This document shows positions 1 to 7,531 of a stretch of 10,339 bases of DNA, piece by piece (the first letter of the stretch is position 1; every line of letters starts with the position of its first letter). The notes beneath the pieces were generated by a model. The model made no database searches, was not told where the DNA came from, and saw only the letters and a list, made by a program, of their open reading frames with translations. This stretch comes from an uncultured Burkholderiales bacterium (GTDB taxonomy: Bacteria; Pseudomonadota; Gammaproteobacteria; Burkholderiales; Burkholderiaceae_C): assembly GCA_903887655.1 (NCBI GenBank), contig CAISQQ010000246.1, forward strand, positions 1-10,339. Reading direction: 5' to 3'. A program made the translations under genes and the position numbers.

Positions 1-343
1 GGCTTATCGCCCCAGATCTCTTCCAAATGGTAGTACTGGCGAATGGAGGGCTGCATGATGTGGGCCACCGCTGCACCGCAGTCAACAATGATCCACTCCC
101 CGTTTTCCTCACCCTCAATGCGGGGCTTGGCAAACCCGTGTTTTCCACCTGGTCACGCACGCTCGCGGCCAAGGCTTTGGTTTGGCGGTTGGAGGTGCCA
201 CTGGCGATGATCACACGCTCAAAGAGGGAGGACAAGTGCTCGGTGTTGTAGACGCTGATGTCTTGCGCTTTGACGTCTTCCAAGGCATCGACCATCACCC
301 GTTGGAGTTTTTGGACGTCTTTTTTTTCTGCAGTTTCAGTCAT
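1..343 (-). pseudogene. rsfS: Ribosomal silencing factor RsfS, frameshifted, 3' end off the window
   Basis: RsfS (RsfA/Iojap family) binds ribosomal protein L14 (uL14) on the 50S subunit and blocks subunit joining in starvation. Residues 1-70 read well from ATG at 343, including LEDVKAQDI, ERVIIASGTSNRQTKALAAS and SVRDQVENTG. After codon 70 (GGT, 136-134) the frame is lost. Reading from 131 in the next frame gives AKPRIEGEENGEWIIVDCG, then AHIMQPSIRQYYHLEEIWG, the expected RsfS C-terminus. One added T in the GGTTTGCC tract would restore GGT TTT GCC (G-F-A), so this is a one-base deletion at 132-134. The unshifted frame stays open to the edge but matches nothing familiar. The start ATG overlaps the nadD stop (ATGA), implying translational coupling; nadD-rsfS is a conserved pair. 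The identification is firm. Whether the gene is really broken or the base was lost in sequencing cannot be told here. Confidence 0.86.
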
Positions 344-945
344 GAAGTAAAGTGGTAGAGACCCTGTTGTTGAATGTAGCGTAGCACTGAATCAGGGATC
401 AGTGAGCTCACGTCTTGCCCTTGGCCGATGGCTTGGCGCACCTGAGTGGCGCTGAGCTCAAACGGCCCACAGCGCAAGGCGATGAATGGCCCCAAGGCCT
501 CATTGTGCCACCGATGGGCCACACCGGGGCGTTTGGCAACGACAAGACGGGCCAATTGGCGTATTTCGTCGTGGTTTTTCCACGTTTCGAACTGTTGGGC
601 TTGATCTTGCCCCATCACGACAAAAAATTCCGCCCCGGGATACAAGGCTTGAAGGGCGTGCAAGGTGTTGATGGTGTAGCTCGGTTGATCGCTGTTGAGC
701 TCGCGCTCATCGATCACGACCTCGCAGCCCTCGCGCTTGGCACTCAAGACCCAGGGATCAAATGCCAAGTGCACCATCGCTCGGCGGTGCTCGGCGGCGG
801 TGAGCACACCTGACTTGTGCCAAGCCACCCCAGTGGGCACGATGTGCAACACATCGAGCGCCAACTCCTGAGCGGCCGAGTGCGCCAACTCGACGTGCAT
901 GCGGTGCGGCGGATCAAACGCCCCACCAAAGAGACCCACCCTCAA
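340..945 (-). CDS. nadD: Nicotinate-nucleotide adenylyltransferase NadD
   Basis: NadD transfers AMP from ATP to nicotinate mononucleotide, making deamido-NAD in the cytosolic NAD pathway. The 201-residue product has the nucleotidyltransferase signature GGAFDPPH at residues 7-14 with the second histidine at 17 (PHRMH), the WHK substrate loop at 42-44, SYTINTL at 89-95, and SATQVR at 165-170 in place of the usual ISSTxIR phosphate-binding motif. Length is normal for the family. The only in-frame starts after the hemF stop are TTG at 945 and GTG at 939. I chose TTG because a G-rich tract (GGGGGGC) sits just upstream, but GTG is possible. The hemF stop lies in the same frame 42 bp upstream, so the two are probably co-transcribed. 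The TGA stop overlaps the rsfS start. Confidence 0.93.
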   Translation of the reverse strand: MRVGLFGGAFDPPHRMHVELAHSAAQELALDVLHIVPTGVAWHKSGVLTAAEHRRAMVHLAFDPWVLSAKREGCEVVIDERELNSDQPSYTINTLHALQALYPGAEFFVVMGQDQAQQFETWKNHDEIRQLARLVVAKRPGVAHRWHNEALGPFIALRCGPFELSATQVRQAIGQGQDVSSLIPDSVLRYIQQQGLYHFTS

Positions 946-987
946 GCCGCCCCCCTGCGCTGGAAACGGGCTTGGTGCATGGGGCGC

Positions 988-1965
988 TCAAATCCAGTCA
1001 CGGCGGGGCAAAAAATCGGTGAGCAAGGCCGCTTCAGGAGAACCTGGGGGGTTAACCTGTTGATAGGACCACGACACCAAGGGCGGCATGGAGAGCAAAA
1101 TCGACTCGGTGCGCCCACCCGACTGCAGCCCAAAATGCGTGCCGCGGTCCCAGACCAAATTGAACTCCACGTAGCGTCCTCGGCGGTAGAGTTGGTGCGC
1201 TCTTTCTCGCTCGCCATAGGCCTGGGTGTGGCGCTTGTGAACGATGGGCAAATAAGCACCCAAGAAAGAATCTCCCACCGATTGCATCATCTCAAAGCTG
1301 CGCTCGAGCCCGAGCTCACAAAAGTCATCAAAAAAGATCCCGCCAATGCCGCGGGCTTCACCGCGGTGCTTTAAAAAGAAATACTCATCGCACCACTGCT
1401 TAAATCGCGGGTAAAGCTCAGCACCAAAGGGCGTCAAGGCGTCTTTGCAAGAGCGGTGAAAGGCCACCGCATCCTCGGCAAATCCATAGCACGGCGTCAA
1501 GTCCATGCCCCCACCAAACCAAGCCACGGGTGCGGGGCGACTGCCCGCCGTGCCCGCCGTGCTAGATGCCCCCGGCGAGCCCAAGGGCGTCGCCCACAAC
1601 ATACGCACATTCATGTGCACGATCGGCACATAAGGGTTCCTTGGGTGAAAGACCAATGACACCCCCATCGCTTCAAAGGGGGCACCACTGAGCTCGGGGC
1701 GATTGTGCGTGGCCGAAGGCGGCAAGGCCGGGCCCCTCACGTGCGAGAAGCCGCAACCGGCCCGCTCAAAAATAGCCCCCCCTTCCAAAATCTGGGTGAT
1801 GCCGTCGCCTTGCAAGGTCTCGTGCGGCTCTTTGCGCCAGGCGTCGAGCACAAAGCTGCCGCCATCGAGCTCGCTCACGGCCGCCACAATGCGTTGCTGT
1901 AAACCCATCAAATACGCTCTCACGCGCAGGTTCAAATCGGGGCTGGAGGGGGTTGGATCGCTCAT
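988..1965 (-). CDS. hemF: Oxygen-dependent coproporphyrinogen III oxidase HemF
   Basis: HemF oxidatively decarboxylates coproporphyrinogen III to protoporphyrinogen IX using O2, an aerobic step of heme synthesis. The 325-residue product follows the E. coli protein along its length: GGAIFERAG, FSHVRG, FEAMGVSLVFHPRNPYVP, the HMNVR motif with the essential-type His at about 117, WFGGGMDLTPCYGF, WCDEYFFLKHR, RGIGGIFFDD, YRRGRYVEFNLVWDRGT and the C-terminal RDWI. The frame is open back to an ATG at 2055, but ATG at 1965 (MSDPTPSSP) gives the usual family N-terminus; neither has a strong ribosome binding site. About 14 extra Ala/Gly/Ser/Pro residues lie near 128-146 compared with E. coli, just before WFGGG. 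HemF indicates growth with oxygen. It leads a likely hemF-nadD-rsfS unit. Confidence 0.95.
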   Translation of the reverse strand: MSDPTPSSPDLNLRVRAYLMGLQQRIVAAVSELDGGSFVLDAWRKEPHETLQGDGITQILEGGAIFERAGCGFSHVRGPALPPSATHNRPELSGAPFEAMGVSLVFHPRNPYVPIVHMNVRMLWATPLGSPGASSTAGTAGSRPAPVAWFGGGMDLTPCYGFAEDAVAFHRSCKDALTPFGAELYPRFKQWCDEYFFLKHRGEARGIGGIFFDDFCELGLERSFEMMQSVGDSFLGAYLPIVHKRHTQAYGERERAHQLYRRGRYVEFNLVWDRGTHFGLQSGGRTESILLSMPPLVSWSYQQVNPPGSPEAALLTDFLPRRDWI

Positions 1966-1992
1966 GAAAAAGAGTTTAACTGATCCCACCTC

Positions 1993-2005
1993 GAAGACGG
2001 TCTTC
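1993..2005. promoter_or_regulatory. Inverted repeat upstream of hemF, possible operator
   Basis: GAAGAC and GTCTTC are perfect 6 bp inverted arms around a single central base. The dyad lies 27 bp before the hemF ATG, where a regulator could act, or it could be chance. It does not match an operator consensus I recognise. Confidence 0.25.
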
Positions 2006-2044
2006 ACGCGCCCTGACTGGGGCAAATGCTGAGTCGCGGGTTGG

Positions 2045-2070
2045 AAAAAAAACAACTGAGCGTGAGGCTC
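2045..2070 (-). terminator. Weak candidate terminator after the acyltransferase gene
   Basis: On the minus strand a short GAGC/GCTC stem (2070-2067 with 2061-2058, 5-base loop) is followed after five bases by eight Ts (2052-2045). The stem is only 4 bp and the T tract is offset, so the call is weak. It would end the yebC-purD-acyltransferase transcript before hemF. Confidence 0.25.
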
Positions 2071-2096
2071 TTCTTGCCTTGGGGGGCAGCACTCGA

Positions 2097-2123
2097 GGGT
2101 TCTGGGTTCTGGGTTCTTGGTTC
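2097..2123. repeat. Heptanucleotide tandem repeat (GGGTTCT)n
   Basis: Three exact tandem copies of GGGTTCT (2097-2117) are followed by a degenerate partial copy TGGTTC (2118-2123). It lies in the gap between the acyltransferase gene and hemF and is a simple sequence repeat prone to slippage. Confidence 0.85.
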
Positions 2124-2200
2124 AGCGCGTGAACTCGCGCAAGCGGCGAGCAAACAAGGCTCCCCTCCCCTTCTCCAGATCCCTGGCCCTGAGCCGGCCC

Positions 2201-2833
2201 TCAGCGAGAGTCCCGCTCCTTGACCTGCCACACGATGGGGGCGGCCCGATCGGGATACTTGCCCTGCACACGGCCATAGACCGATTGCACCCGCTCGATA
2301 TCGTGCGCCAAGTCACCCGTGAGGCGCAAGAAACTCGTGAACGTCACGCGTTTTTGGGCGTAGTCCAACTCCACCAAGCCCAGGGGCAACTGGGCTTCCA
2401 AGGCGATTTGGTAAAAACCACTGCGCCAACTCGGCACCAGCGAGCGTGTGCCCTCGGGCGTGATTCCCAGCCACAAGGGCTCACCGGCACGCTGGTGGGC
2501 CTGGAAGGTTTGCACGACTTGGGTCACCACACCGTGGGGGGATTGGCGATCAATGGCCAAGCCGCCCACATAGCGCAGCCATCGGCCCATGAGGGGGATT
2601 TTGAACAAACTGTCCTTGGCCATGAAGCGCGCGGGCACCCCGATGGCCCATTTGGCCAAGATCATGATGACAAAATCCCAGTTGCTCGTGTGGGGGTAAA
2701 CAATGGCCACCCCACAGGGGCCTGGGAAGCCCTCGCTCTCGAGCTGCCAGCCCATGGCCTTGAGCACCCAAGCCGCCCAGGGCCGGGCGGTGAGGGGAAA
2801 GTGAATGGGGGTTTGGTGGGCAAAATCGTTCAT
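2201..2833 (-). CDS. PlsC-type 1-acyl-glycerol-3-phosphate acyltransferase family protein
   Basis: This 210-residue protein belongs to the PlsC/LPLAT family, which transfers acyl chains to lysophospholipids or related acceptors at the inner membrane. The catalytic HX4D box is HTSNWD at 48-53, the acceptor-binding block is PEGTRS at 126-131, and KIPLMGRWLRYVGGLAIDR (78-96) is a typical block III region. It is shorter than canonical PlsC and resembles the compact stand-alone acyltransferases of proteobacteria, so the acceptor cannot be named. The ATG at 2833 is the only reasonable start seen; the ribosome binding site is weak. It lies 75 bp after purD on the same strand and may share its transcript. 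No signal peptide is seen. Confidence 0.85.
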   Translation of the reverse strand: MNDFAHQTPIHFPLTARPWAAWVLKAMGWQLESEGFPGPCGVAIVYPHTSNWDFVIMILAKWAIGVPARFMAKDSLFKIPLMGRWLRYVGGLAIDRQSPHGVVTQVVQTFQAHQRAGEPLWLGITPEGTRSLVPSWRSGFYQIALEAQLPLGLVELDYAQKRVTFTSFLRLTGDLAHDIERVQSVYGRVQGKYPDRAAPIVWQVKERDSR

Positions 2834-2908
2834 GAGCGGGTGCGCAAAATGGGGTTGGGGTTGGTGATGGCGTGGGTCGGCCCTTCGCAGCAGTGGACTC
2901 TGGAGCGC

Positions 2909-4261
2909 TCAGTGCTTGGCGCGCCAGCCGATGTCTCTTCGGTGCTGCTCGCCCTCAAAATGGATGCGCTCTACGACCTCATAAGCCAATTGGCTCGCCT
3001 TGGCCACGTTTTCACCCAACGCGCAAACACACAGCACCCGACCCCCCGTGGTGACCCAGTGCTCGGCCTCACGCCGCGTTGCGGCGTGAAAGACCTGGGT
3101 GGTGTCGCTCCCCGAGGGCAAATTCGCCACCACATCGCCCACCCGGACGTCTTGCGGGTAGCCCTGTGCGGCCATCACCACACCCAGGCTCACTCGCCGG
3201 TCCCACACGAGCTCGACGTCGTCCAAGGGGTGTGCACTTTGCATCACCTCGCTGTGGCCCATCCCCAGGCTTGGGAAATGCTCCAAGGTGTGGGGGACAT
3301 TGGGCGCGGCGCTGGCGGCCCACAGCACCTCAAACCAATCGCTCTTTAAGCGCATCATCATGGGCTGCGTCTCCGGGTCTCCCAAGCGCGTGTTGAACTC
3401 CAAGGTGTGCACCTCGCCTTGGGGACCGATCATGAGACCGGCGTACAAAAAACCCGTGAAGGGCATGCCCTCGTCCATCATGCCCTTGAGGGTTGGCGCA
3501 ATGATCTCGCGCATCACCCGCGCGTGCACAGCGGGCGTCACCACGCCCGCGGGCGAGTAAGCCCCCATGCCGCCCGTGTTGGGGCCAAGGTCCCCGTCCA
3601 AGAGGCGCTTGTGGTCTTGCGAGGTTGCCAAAGGCAGTGCCGACAGTCCGTGGCAGAGCACCATGAAGGACGCCTCCTCGCCTTCGAGGAAGGTCTCAAT
3701 GACCACCCGGGCCTCAGCGCCTGGGGCCAGCACGACCTGGGACTGGGGGCTGAGCATGTGATCGATGGCGGCGTGGGCCTCCTCCACAGTGTGCGCCACC
3801 ACCACGCCTTTGCCCGCAGCCAGGCCATCGGCCTTCACCACAATGGGCGCGCCCAAGCGAGCCACATGGGCGTGGGCCAGGGCCGCATCCGAGAACGTCT
3901 CAAAGGCGGCCGTGGGGATCTTGTGGCGCTTCATGAAGGCTTTGGAAAACGCTTTGGAGCTCTCCAGTTGCGCGGCCGCTTGGGTGGGTCCAACGATGCG
4001 CAAGCCCGCATCGCGAAACACGTCCACAATGCCTTGAGCGAGCGGCCCCTCGGGCCCCACCACGGTCAAGTCAATGGCGTGCTCGAGCGCCCAGTGCTTC
4101 AAGTCTTGCACCTCGCTCAAGGGGACGTTTTGCATTTTGGGGTCACCAGCGGTGCCGCCGTTGCCCGGCGCGACATAGACGCATTGCAGTTTCGGTGACT
4201 GGGCGATTTTCCAGGCCAAGGCGTGCTCACGCCCCCCTGAGCCAATGACGAGTACTTTCAT
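2909..4261 (-). CDS. purD: Phosphoribosylamine-glycine ligase PurD (GAR synthetase)
   Basis: PurD joins glycine to 5-phosphoribosylamine with ATP, the second step of de novo purine synthesis. The 450-residue product has the N-terminal GSGGREHALAW (7-17), VVGPEGPLAQGIVD (67-80), the ATP-grasp segments SKAFSKAFM (102-110) and VVKADGLAAGKGV (141-153), EGEEASFM (193-200), DHKRLLDGDLGPNTGGMGAY (216-235) and the metal-binding EFNTRLGDPETQ (288-299). The C-terminal GGRVLCV and RRDIGWRA complete the fold. It is about 20 residues longer than E. coli PurD, mainly because of an insert near 318-348 in the region after LKSDWFEVLWAA. The ATG lies 13 bp after the yebC stop, so the two genes are very likely co-transcribed; no strong ribosome binding site is visible. 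Confidence 0.97.
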   Translation of the reverse strand: MKVLVIGSGGREHALAWKIAQSPKLQCVYVAPGNGGTAGDPKMQNVPLSEVQDLKHWALEHAIDLTVVGPEGPLAQGIVDVFRDAGLRIVGPTQAAAQLESSKAFSKAFMKRHKIPTAAFETFSDAALAHAHVARLGAPIVVKADGLAAGKGVVVAHTVEEAHAAIDHMLSPQSQVVLAPGAEARVVIETFLEGEEASFMVLCHGLSALPLATSQDHKRLLDGDLGPNTGGMGAYSPAGVVTPAVHARVMREIIAPTLKGMMDEGMPFTGFLYAGLMIGPQGEVHTLEFNTRLGDPETQPMMMRLKSDWFEVLWAASAAPNVPHTLEHFPSLGMGHSEVMQSAHPLDDVELVWDRRVSLGVVMAAQGYPQDVRVGDVVANLPSGSDTTQVFHAATRREAEHWVTTGGRVLCVCALGENVAKASQLAYEVVERIHFEGEQHRRDIGWRAKH

Positions 4262-4274
4262 GGCTTGGCTTTAC

Positions 4275-4994
4275 TCACAGTTGTGCATTGTGGTAGACCT
4301 CTTGCACGTCGTCGAGTTCTTCCAAGGCGTCCAAGATTTTTTGCATTTTGACCGTGTCGTCTTCATTCAACTCAATGGCGTTGTCTGCGCGAAACGTGAC
4401 CTCGGCCAATTCGGGGGTCAAGCCCGCGGCTTGGAGGGCATTTCTCACCGACTCAAACTCCTGGGGCGAGGTGAGCACCTCAATCACCCCATCGGGTGAA
4501 GAGATCACATCGTCGGCCCCCGCTTCAAGCGCACACTCCATCACCCGATCCTCCGAGGTCCCGGGGGCAAAGAGCATCAAGCCACAATGCTTGAACTGAA
4601 ACGAGACGGAGCCTTCGGTGCCCAAATTGCCCCCGTGCTTGCTGAACGCGTGCCGCACCTCCGCCACCGTTCTCACCTTGTTGTCGGTCATGGTGTCAAC
4701 AATGATGGCCGCCCCCGAAATACCGTAGCCCTCGTAGCGAATTTCTTCGTAGCTCATGCCTTCGAGCTGTCCGGTGGCTTTGTCGATATTGCGCTTGATG
4801 GTGTCGGCCGGCATGTTGGCCGCCTTGGCTTTTTCAACCGCGAGCCTGAGCCTGGGGTTGGTGCCCAAATCGGGACCGCCAGCGCGCGCGGAGACCATGA
4901 TCTCGCGGATGACTCGGGTCCAGACCTTGCCGCGTTTTTCGTCTTGGCGGCCTTTGCGGTGCTGGATATTGGCCCATTTACTGTGTCCTGCCAC
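4275..4994 (-). CDS. yebC: YebC/PmpR family protein
   Basis: YebC/PmpR (TACO1) family proteins have been described as DNA-binding regulators, and more recently as factors that relieve ribosome stalling at proline-rich sequences. The role here is therefore either of these. The 239-residue product begins with the family hallmark MAGHSKWANIQHRKGRQD, then has ARAGGPDLGTNPRLRLAVEK, YEGYGISGAAIIVDTMTDN, RHAFSKHGGNLGTEGSVSF and an acidic C-terminus typical of the family. The start is GTG at 4994, preceded by AAAGG at seven bases; no ATG would give the hallmark N-terminus. It follows the clpA terminator and heads the yebC-purD unit. Confidence 0.95.
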   Translation of the reverse strand: MAGHSKWANIQHRKGRQDEKRGKVWTRVIREIMVSARAGGPDLGTNPRLRLAVEKAKAANMPADTIKRNIDKATGQLEGMSYEEIRYEGYGISGAAIIVDTMTDNKVRTVAEVRHAFSKHGGNLGTEGSVSFQFKHCGLMLFAPGTSEDRVMECALEAGADDVISSPDGVIEVLTSPQEFESVRNALQAAGLTPELAEVTFRADNAIELNEDDTVKMQKILDALEELDDVQEVYHNAQL

Positions 4995-5034
4995 GGGAAA
5001 GCCTTTGTGTGTGAGGTGCGATGTGGACAGACTG

Positions 5035-5053
5035 CTGAGCGCCGAAGGCTCAG
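5035..5053 (-). other. Stable stem-loop in the yebC upstream region
   Basis: CTGAGC and GCTCAG pair perfectly around seven bases. On the minus strand the loop holds C-TTCG-G, a UUCG tetraloop motif, with one bulged C. It lies 40 bp before the yebC GTG and is not followed by a T tract, so it is more likely a leader hairpin than a terminator. Its function is unknown. Confidence 0.4.
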
Positions 5054-5103
5054 ACAGACTTGCCCGGTCGCGTTGAAGAAAGTCCTGATTTTAGTCGCAA
5101 CCC

Positions 5104-5143
5104 ACAAAAAAGCCCATGGGGTGCAATCACCTCACCATGGGCT
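5104..5143 (-). terminator. Rho-independent terminator of clpA
   Basis: A perfect 9 bp stem (AGCCCATGG with CCATGGGCT, 5143-5135 and 5119-5111 on the minus strand) is followed by a run of six Ts (5111-5106). The loop can form an inner GGTG/CACC helix. It lies 34 bp after the clpA stop and separates clpA from yebC. Confidence 0.9.
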
Positions 5144-5177
5144 AGAGCGGCAACGGCCAGCAGGCAGGGGGCGAGGC

Positions 5178-7505
5178 TCAGCTCGCCGCTGCCTCTTCGG
5201 GCTCGGTGGGCTCGGACTTGGAGGCTCGGGAGTCCTTTTTGGGCAAGGGCGTGATGTCGAGCACCACCTCGCCTTGGGCGTCGACGTCCACATTCAAGCG
5301 CCCGCCATCGATCAAGCGGCCAAAGAGGAGCTCATCGGCCAAGGCGCGACGGATGGTGTCTTGGATCAAGCGCTGCATGGGTCTGGCGCCCATCAAGGGG
5401 TCAAAACCTTTCTTGGCCAAATGCTTTCGGATCTCGTCGGTGAAGGTGACCTCGACCTTTTTCTCGGCCAATTGGGTCTCCAATTGCAAGAGAAACTTGT
5501 CCACCACGCGCATGATGATTTGCTCATCCAGCGCCTTAAAGCTCACGATGGCATCCAGGCGGTTTCTGAACTCGGGGGTGAACATGCGTTTGATATCCAC
5601 CATCTCGTCGCCAGACTCGCGGATGTTGGTGAATCCCATCACCGACTTGTTCATCGCCTCGGCACCGGCGTTGGTGGTCATGATGATGATCACATTGCGG
5701 AAATCGGCCTTGCGCCCGTTGTTGTCGGTGAGCGTGCCGTGGTCCATGACTTGAAGGAGCACATTGAAGATATCAGGGTGCGCTTTCTCAATCTCGTCGA
5801 GCAACAAGACGCTGTGGGGCTTTTTGGTGATGGCCTCGGTCAAGAGCCCACCCTGGTCAAAGCCCACCTAGCCCGGGGGCGCACCGATCATGCGAGAGAC
5901 CGCATGGCGCTCCATGTACTCCGACATGTCAAAGCGAATGAGCTCAATGCCCATGATGTAGGCGAGTTGCTTGGCAGCTTCGGTCTTGCCCACGCCAGTG
6001 GGGCCGCTGAACAAAAAGGCGCCAATGGGCTTGTCGGCTTTACCCAGACCCGAGCGGGCCATCTTGACCGAAGCGGCCAACACCTCCAGCGCTTTGTCTT
6101 GGCCGAAGACGACACTTTTCAAGTCGCGCTCGAGCGTTTGGAGCTTGCCGCGGTCGTCATTGGAGACGTTGGCCGGCGGGATGCGTGCAATCTTGGCCAC
6201 GATGTCTTCGATCTCGGTTTTGCTGATGGTTTTTTTGCGTTTAGACACCGGCAAAATCCGCTGGGCAGCGCCCGCCTCGTCGATCACGTCAATGGCCTTG
6301 TCGGGCAAATGGCGGTCGTTGATGTATTTGGCCGAGAGTTCTGCCGCGGCTTGCAAGGCGGCCACGGCGTACTTCACATTGTGGTGCTCCTCAAAACGGG
6401 ACTTGAGCCCTTTGAGGATGTCGACGGTTTGCTCAACGGTGGGCTCGACCACATCGACCTTTTGGAACCGCCTGGAGAGCGCCGCGTCCTTTTCAAAAAT
6501 ACCGCGGTACTCGCTGAAGGTGGTGGCGCCAATGCATTTGAGTTGGCCCGAGCTGAGCGCGGGTTTGAGCAAATTGGACGCATCCAAGGTGCCCCCTGAG
6601 GCAGCACCCGCACCAATCAAGGTGTGGATTTCATCGATGAAGAGAATCGCGTTGGGGCGGTCTTTCAAGGACTTCAAGACGCCTTTGAGGCGCTGCTCAA
6701 AGTCACCCCGGTACTTGGTGCCCGCGAGCAAGGCGCCCATGTCGAGTGAGAACACCTGGGACTCGGCCAAGATCTCGGGCACGTCTTTTTGCGTGATGCG
6801 CCAAGCCAAGCCTTCTGCGATGGCGGTTTTGCCAACACCGGCCTCGCCCACCAAGAGGGGGTTATTTTTACGCCGGCGGCATAAAATTTGGATCACCCGC
6901 TCGACTTCGTATTCGCGCCCGATCAAGGGGTCGATCTTGCCGTCTTTGGCCAGTTGGTTGAGGTTTTGGGTGAACTGCTCGAGCACCGAGGCTTTTTCAT
7001 TTTTTTCGCCACCCTCCTCCACGTCCTGGGTGGAGTTCTCTTGGGGCTTGGCCGGCTCAGGCGGGTCGGTCTTTTTGATGCCGTGGGCGATGAAATTGAC
7101 CACATCCAGGCGCGTCACCCCTTGCTGGTGCAAATAATACACAGCGTGAGAGTCTTTTTCACCAAAAATGGCCACCAACACATTGGCACCGGTCACTTCT
7201 TTTTTGCCGTTGCCCGTGGACTGCACGTGCATGATGGCGCGCTGGATCACGCGCTGAAAGCCCAAGGTCGGCTGGGTGTCGACCTCTTCGGTGCCGGCCA
7301 CTTGTGGGGTGTTGTCTTTGATGAAGTTGCTCAGCGACTTTCTCAAATCATCCAAATTGGCTGAACAAGCGCGAAGCACCTCGGCAGCTGACGGGTTGTC
7401 CAGCAGCGCGAGCAACAAGTGCTCGACCGTGATGAATTCATGGCGTTGCTGACGAGCCTCCACAAAGGCCATGTGCAAGCTCACTTCAAGTTCTTGGGCA
7501 ATCAT
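5178..7505 (-). pseudogene. clpA: ATP-dependent Clp protease ATP-binding subunit ClpA, interrupted by in-frame TAG
   Basis: ClpA is the double-ring AAA+ unfoldase that feeds proteins into ClpP. Read through the stop it is 775 codons, close to E. coli ClpA. Order: N-domain (1-145), acidic linker, D1 Walker A GEAGVGKT (220-227), D1 pore loop KYRG (264-267), Walker B FIDE (289-292), paired arginines RR (345-346), D2 Walker A GPTGVGKT (501-508), D2 Walker B LLLDE (567-571), an MGF ClpP-docking loop (623-625) and a sensor-2 GARP region. Codon 546 is TAG (5870-5868) where GYVGFDQGG requires tyrosine, the D2 pore-loop residue that grips substrate. This leaves a 545-codon 5' part (5871-7505) and a 229-codon 3' part (5178-5867) that begins GTG without a ribosome binding site. 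Flanking sequence is intact. AAGGA lies seven bases before the ATG. It follows clpS and is closed by a strong terminator. A true stop would remove D2 function and ClpP docking. Confidence 0.93.
5868..5870 (-). other. In-frame amber codon at the ClpA D2 pore-loop tyrosine
   Basis: The minus strand reads GCG CCC CCG GGC TAG GTG GGC TTT GAC, that is GAPPG-stop-VGFD. Family members have GYVG here. A single base change at 5868 separates TAG from a tyrosine codon (TAC or TAT). Confidence 0.95.
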
Positions 7506-7531
7506 CTCTTCATCCTTTACGCTTGCAACAA

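Larger units (their letters stand above)
1966..2200. other. Intergenic region between acyltransferase gene and hemF
   Basis: This 235 bp stretch holds no convincing gene. It contains a weak minus-strand terminator candidate (2045-2070), a heptanucleotide tandem repeat (2097-2123) and a perfect 13 bp dyad (1993-2005) about 30 bp before the hemF start. The hemF promoter should lie here, but I see no good -35/-10 pair. Confidence 0.5.

Noticed and set aside
320..327. Run of eight As in rsfS codons 6-8 (minus strand) as a programmed frameshift site
   Set aside because: The frame is correct for more than 60 residues after the run; the frame break lies at 132-134, which is not a recognised slippery heptamer.
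1966..2055. Extended HemF N-terminus from ATG 2055
   Set aside because: The extra 30 residues are not like HemF; ATG 1965 gives the usual family start.
2117..3349. A 410-codon plus-strand open frame
   Set aside because: It lies opposite the acyltransferase gene and purD, which have full motif sets; a His/Gly-rich shadow frame.
5178..5867. Downstream clpA half as an independent gene starting at GTG 5867
   Set aside because: The GTG directly follows the TAG, has no ribosome binding site and starts within a conserved motif; it is better read as the 3' part of one clpA.
4587..6599. A 670-codon plus-strand open frame opposite yebC and clpA
   Set aside because: It is antisense to clear yebC and clpA coding sequence, spans the terminator between them and has no family motifs; long antisense frames are common in GC-rich codon usage.
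5971..7137. A 388-codon plus-strand open frame opposite clpA
   Set aside because: Shadow of the clpA coding strand; low-complexity Ser/Arg/Pro composition and no motif.
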